Source: CAVOHU01 sp963817885 (lineage in GTDB: Bacteria; Acidobacteriota; Vicinamibacteria; Vicinamibacterales; JAKQTR01). Taken from it: a DNA stretch of 64,000 nucleotides. The notes beneath the pieces were generated by a model. It was given only the letters and a program-made list of their open reading frames with translations, was not told where the DNA came from and made no database searches. This document shows positions 61,973 through 64,000 of this stretch, in pieces (the stretch's first letter is position 1; each line of letters opens with the position of its first letter). The stretch spans positions 62,001 through 126,000 of the forward strand of contig CAWFQE010000008.1 of assembly GCA_963817885.1 (NCBI GenBank), in the 5' to 3' direction. The translations under genes were made by a program, and so were the position numbers.

Positions 61973-62803
61973 CTAGTTCGCCGGCTGTATCGGGTCTGCG
62001 GCGACGCGGAAGCCGAGGCTGAAGCCGCTGTCCTCAGGCGCGTGCGAGTAGCGGAGTCCGCACCGCGCGCTGTTGCCGTCGAAGGCCCAGCTCCCTCCGC
62101 GGATCACGCGCCGGGTTCCGGCCGAGGGCCCGCGCGGATCGATCCTGTCGTTCCGGGAGTACTCCCCGTACCAGTCGTTGGTCCACTCCCACACGTTTCC
62201 CTGCATATCGAACAGCCCCCACGCGTTGGGCGGATAGCTGCCTGCCGGGGCCGTCGTTCCTCGAAACACGCGTGAACCCGTGCGCGCGATGGTGCCGCCC
62301 CTGGCGTCGATGTTGGCCTGTTCCGGCGTCGGCTCAGGCTCGACCAAATCCGGTGTCGACACGCCGGCGCGGCACGCGTATTCCCACTCCGCCTCGGTCG
62401 GCAGGCGGAAGCGCCAGGAGGTCGACTGCGCGTTGAGATTGGTGAGGAACCGGTCGACGTCGAAGAAATTCACGCTTTCGACGGGACAGTGGCTGCAGTT
62501 GGGGAAGTGACTCGGGTTGGCGCCCATCACGATCGCCCACTCGGCCTGGGTCACCTCTCGAATGCCGAGGTAGAAGGATCGCGTGATGGTGATGGTGCGC
62601 TGGACTTCGTCCGGGTTGCGCCCCGGCTGCGCGGGCTGGCTGCCCATGATGAAGGTCCCCGGCGGAATGACGGCGAGCGTCATGCCGGTGCGCGGCTCGA
62701 TCACGAAGGCGGCCGGGCCTGGAGCCACGGCGCGGGACGAGAAATAGCCGACAGCCGCGAGGCTGAGGACGACAACGGCCACCTTGTGGACTGGTCTCGT
62801 CAT
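61973..62803 (-). CDS. exported FGE/SUMF1-fold protein
   Basis: A 276-aa protein with an N-terminal TM or signal (KVAVVVLSLAAVGYFSS). FGE-sulfatase fold: IPPGTFIMGSQPAQPGRN, FYLGIREVTQAEWAIVMG, RLPTEAEWEYACRAG, GLFDMQGNVWEWTNDWYG, RRVIRGGSWAFDGNSARCGL and LGFRVA. Only one of the two copper-binding cysteines of true formylglycine-generating enzymes is seen (first site is SWAF), so it is more likely a non-catalytic or differently acting member. No sulfatase gene is nearby. Confidence 0.85.
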   Translation of the reverse strand: MTRPVHKVAVVVLSLAAVGYFSSRAVAPGPAAFVIEPRTGMTLAVIPPGTFIMGSQPAQPGRNPDEVQRTITITRSFYLGIREVTQAEWAIVMGANPSHFPNCSHCPVESVNFFDVDRFLTNLNAQSTSWRFRLPTEAEWEYACRAGVSTPDLVEPEPTPEQANIDARGGTIARTGSRVFRGTTAPAGSYPPNAWGLFDMQGNVWEWTNDWYGEYSRNDRIDPRGPSAGTRRVIRGGSWAFDGNSARCGLRYSHAPEDSGFSLGFRVAADPIQPAN

Positions 62804-62981
62804 ACGACGGAAGGGTCGTTATGCCGCACTGCGGCGTGAAGGGGCCAGATGGCGATTATACGCTGGCGCTGATCGCCGGCGAGATGTCGCCTCAGGAGGC
62901 GCACTCCGGCGGCGCGCGGCCAGCCCTGTGGCGCCTCGTCACCGGAGGCGCGGCGGCCGCTACCTCACGCGGCGCGCGGCG

Positions 62982-64000
62982 CTACAGGCCCGGAAGTGCG
63001 GCGACAGTCCATCCGCCCCCAAGCGCCTTGATGAGCGTTACGGTCGCGGCCAGGCGCCGCGATCGGATAGTGAGCGCGGTGCGCTGGTTCTGGAGGGCCG
63101 TGTTCTGCGTGGTAATGACCTCGAGATAGGTGGCCACGCCGCCCCGGTAGCGTTCGGTCGAGAGCCGGAGCGAGCGCTCGGCGGCGGCCACGGCCGCGTC
63201 CTGCACCCTCGCTTCGTCGGCGAGGATCCTGAGCGTCGACAGGTTGTCCTCGACTTCGCGGAACGCCGTGAGGATCGTCTCGCGATAGAGCGCTTCGGTT
63301 CGCTGATATACGGCCAACGCCTGCTCCGAGGCCGCCTTGCGGCGCCCGCCGTCGAACAGGGACAGCACCGCGGCCGGCCCGACAGACCAGAGACTGCTCG
63401 CCATCTTCAACCAGTTGCCGAGCGAAGAGCCCTCGGCGCCCGCGGTGCCGATGAGCGAGAGCGTCGGGAAGTAGGCGGTGCGCGTCAGCCCGAGCTGAGC
63501 ATGGGCCGCCGCCATGCGCCGCTCTGCCGCGGCGATGTCGGGCCGCCGCTCGAGCACGCCGGAGGGCAGCCCCGGGGGCAGCTGCGGAAGTGTCGAGGCG
63601 AGCGGCGCCATCGCCACGCTGAATGTCGAGGGCGGCTGCCCCATCAGCGTGGCTATCGCGTGCTCGAACTGTGCCCGCCGGAGCTGGATGTCGATGGACT
63701 GCGCCCGCGCCGACTCCAGCTGCGTCTGGGCGAACGCGACGTCGACGGCGGACGCAATACCGCCGTTGTAGCGGTTGGTCGTCAGTTCGAGCGCGCGCTC
63801 ATAGGCCGCCACGGTCTGATCGATGATCTGTCTCTCGGCGTCCAGGGCTCGCAGCTGGAAGTAGTCCAGCGCGAGCTCGGCGTGCAGGCTCAGGCTCACG
63901 CTTTCGAGATCGGCGGCGCTGGCCTGCGCCGAGGCGCGACTGGCAAGAACGGTCTGTCGCACGCGGCCCCACACGTCGAGCTCGTAGGACGCGTCGGCCC
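62982..64000 (-). CDS. RND-type efflux outer-membrane protein (OEP/NodT family), 5' part outside window
   Basis: The visible 339 residues include YELDVWGRVRQTVLAS at the edge, the hallmark entry of NodT/OprM factors. Further motifs are LALDYFQLRALDAERQI, TTNRYNGGIASAVDVAFAQT, GLPSGVLERRPDIAAAERRM and LSTERYRGGVATYLEVITTQ: two repeats of long periplasmic helices plus beta strands. It forms the trimeric outer-membrane tunnel of tripartite pumps; the pump and adaptor are presumably beyond the right edge. Ends at 62982. Confidence 0.93.
   Translation of the reverse strand, partial: ADASYELDVWGRVRQTVLASRASAQASAADLESVSLSLHAELALDYFQLRALDAERQIIDQTVAAYERALELTTNRYNGGIASAVDVAFAQTQLESARAQSIDIQLRRAQFEHAIATLMGQPPSTFSVAMAPLASTLPQLPPGLPSGVLERRPDIAAAERRMAAAHAQLGLTRTAYFPTLSLIGTAGAEGSSLGNWLKMASSLWSVGPAAVLSLFDGGRRKAASEQALAVYQRTEALYRETILTAFREVEDNLSTLRILADEARVQDAAVAAAERSLRLSTERYRGGVATYLEVITTQNTALQNQRTALTIRSRRLAATVTLIKALGGGWTVAALPGL

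Noticed and set aside
61973..62803. Formylglycine-generating enzyme (sulfatase activator)
   Set aside because: One copper-site cysteine missing and no sulfatase nearby; kept only as FGE-fold protein.

Overview
The window is high-GC bacterial DNA. It carries a VWFA-related domain protein, a Ser/Thr kinase fused to WD40-like PD40 repeats, many secreted proteins of unknown function, zinc-finger anti-sigma factors, and a methyltransferase / FAD oxidoreductase / type III polyketide synthase triad. This mix is typical of Acidobacteriota, probably the Vicinamibacteria lineage. That placement is inferred from gene content only; there is no rRNA or marker phylogeny here.

Layout. 1-2452: a truncated beta-propeller protein and a secreted protein. 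2736-5463: a response regulator / histidine kinase pair. 5674-7824: a secreted prolyl oligopeptidase, divergent from the kinase. 7868-11515: a secreted metzincin-like protein overlapping a smaller exported protein. 11764-17541: small housekeeping and secreted genes (DUF5946, lipocalin-like, Smr, NHL propeller, CZB, RNA methyltransferase). 17819-18525: a VapBC toxin-antitoxin pair. 18744-23122: katG, an alpha/beta hydrolase and a VOC protein. 23309-28822: proS, aldo/keto reductase and alcohol dehydrogenase, then a compact Rieske / glutaredoxin / FTR-like / Rieske redox operon. 29396-36983: an ECF sigma factor, TPR anti-sigma factor and CHAT protease run, followed by three exported proteins including a CHAP-domain protein. 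37213-40060: a nuclease-helicase (DUF2075) next to a nucleotidyltransferase and a small basic protein. 40414-44118: a kinase segment bounded by tRNA-Gln and a copy of its 3' half. 44249-50338: DUF3795, gltX with an in-frame repeat insertion, a VWFA protein, tRNA-Ser, and an unknown coiled-coil protein bounded by tRNA-Ser fragments. 50490-61630: a histone H1-like protein and then a long co-directional run: membrane protein, ECF sigma / anti-sigma, two phosphohexomutase paralogs, the type III PKS triad, zwf and pgl. 61973-64000: an FGE-fold protein and the 3' part of an efflux outer-membrane protein gene.

Two cautions shape the reading. First, at least seven genes, including proS and gltX, show reading-frame changes with intact protein sequence on both sides. 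In aminoacyl-tRNA synthetases this most likely reflects indel errors in the assembly, so these genes are annotated as full-length with a frame break. Second, high GC produces long open frames on the antisense strands of nearly every gene; these were discarded.

The most interesting candidates are: the Rieske/FTR/glutaredoxin operon; the sigma / anti-sigma / CHAT / exported-protein cluster; the nuclease-helicase plus nucleotidyltransferase island; the tRNA-flanked segments; a phosphohexomutase paralog lacking the catalytic serine; and palindromic repeats lying in frame inside gltX and the PKS gene.
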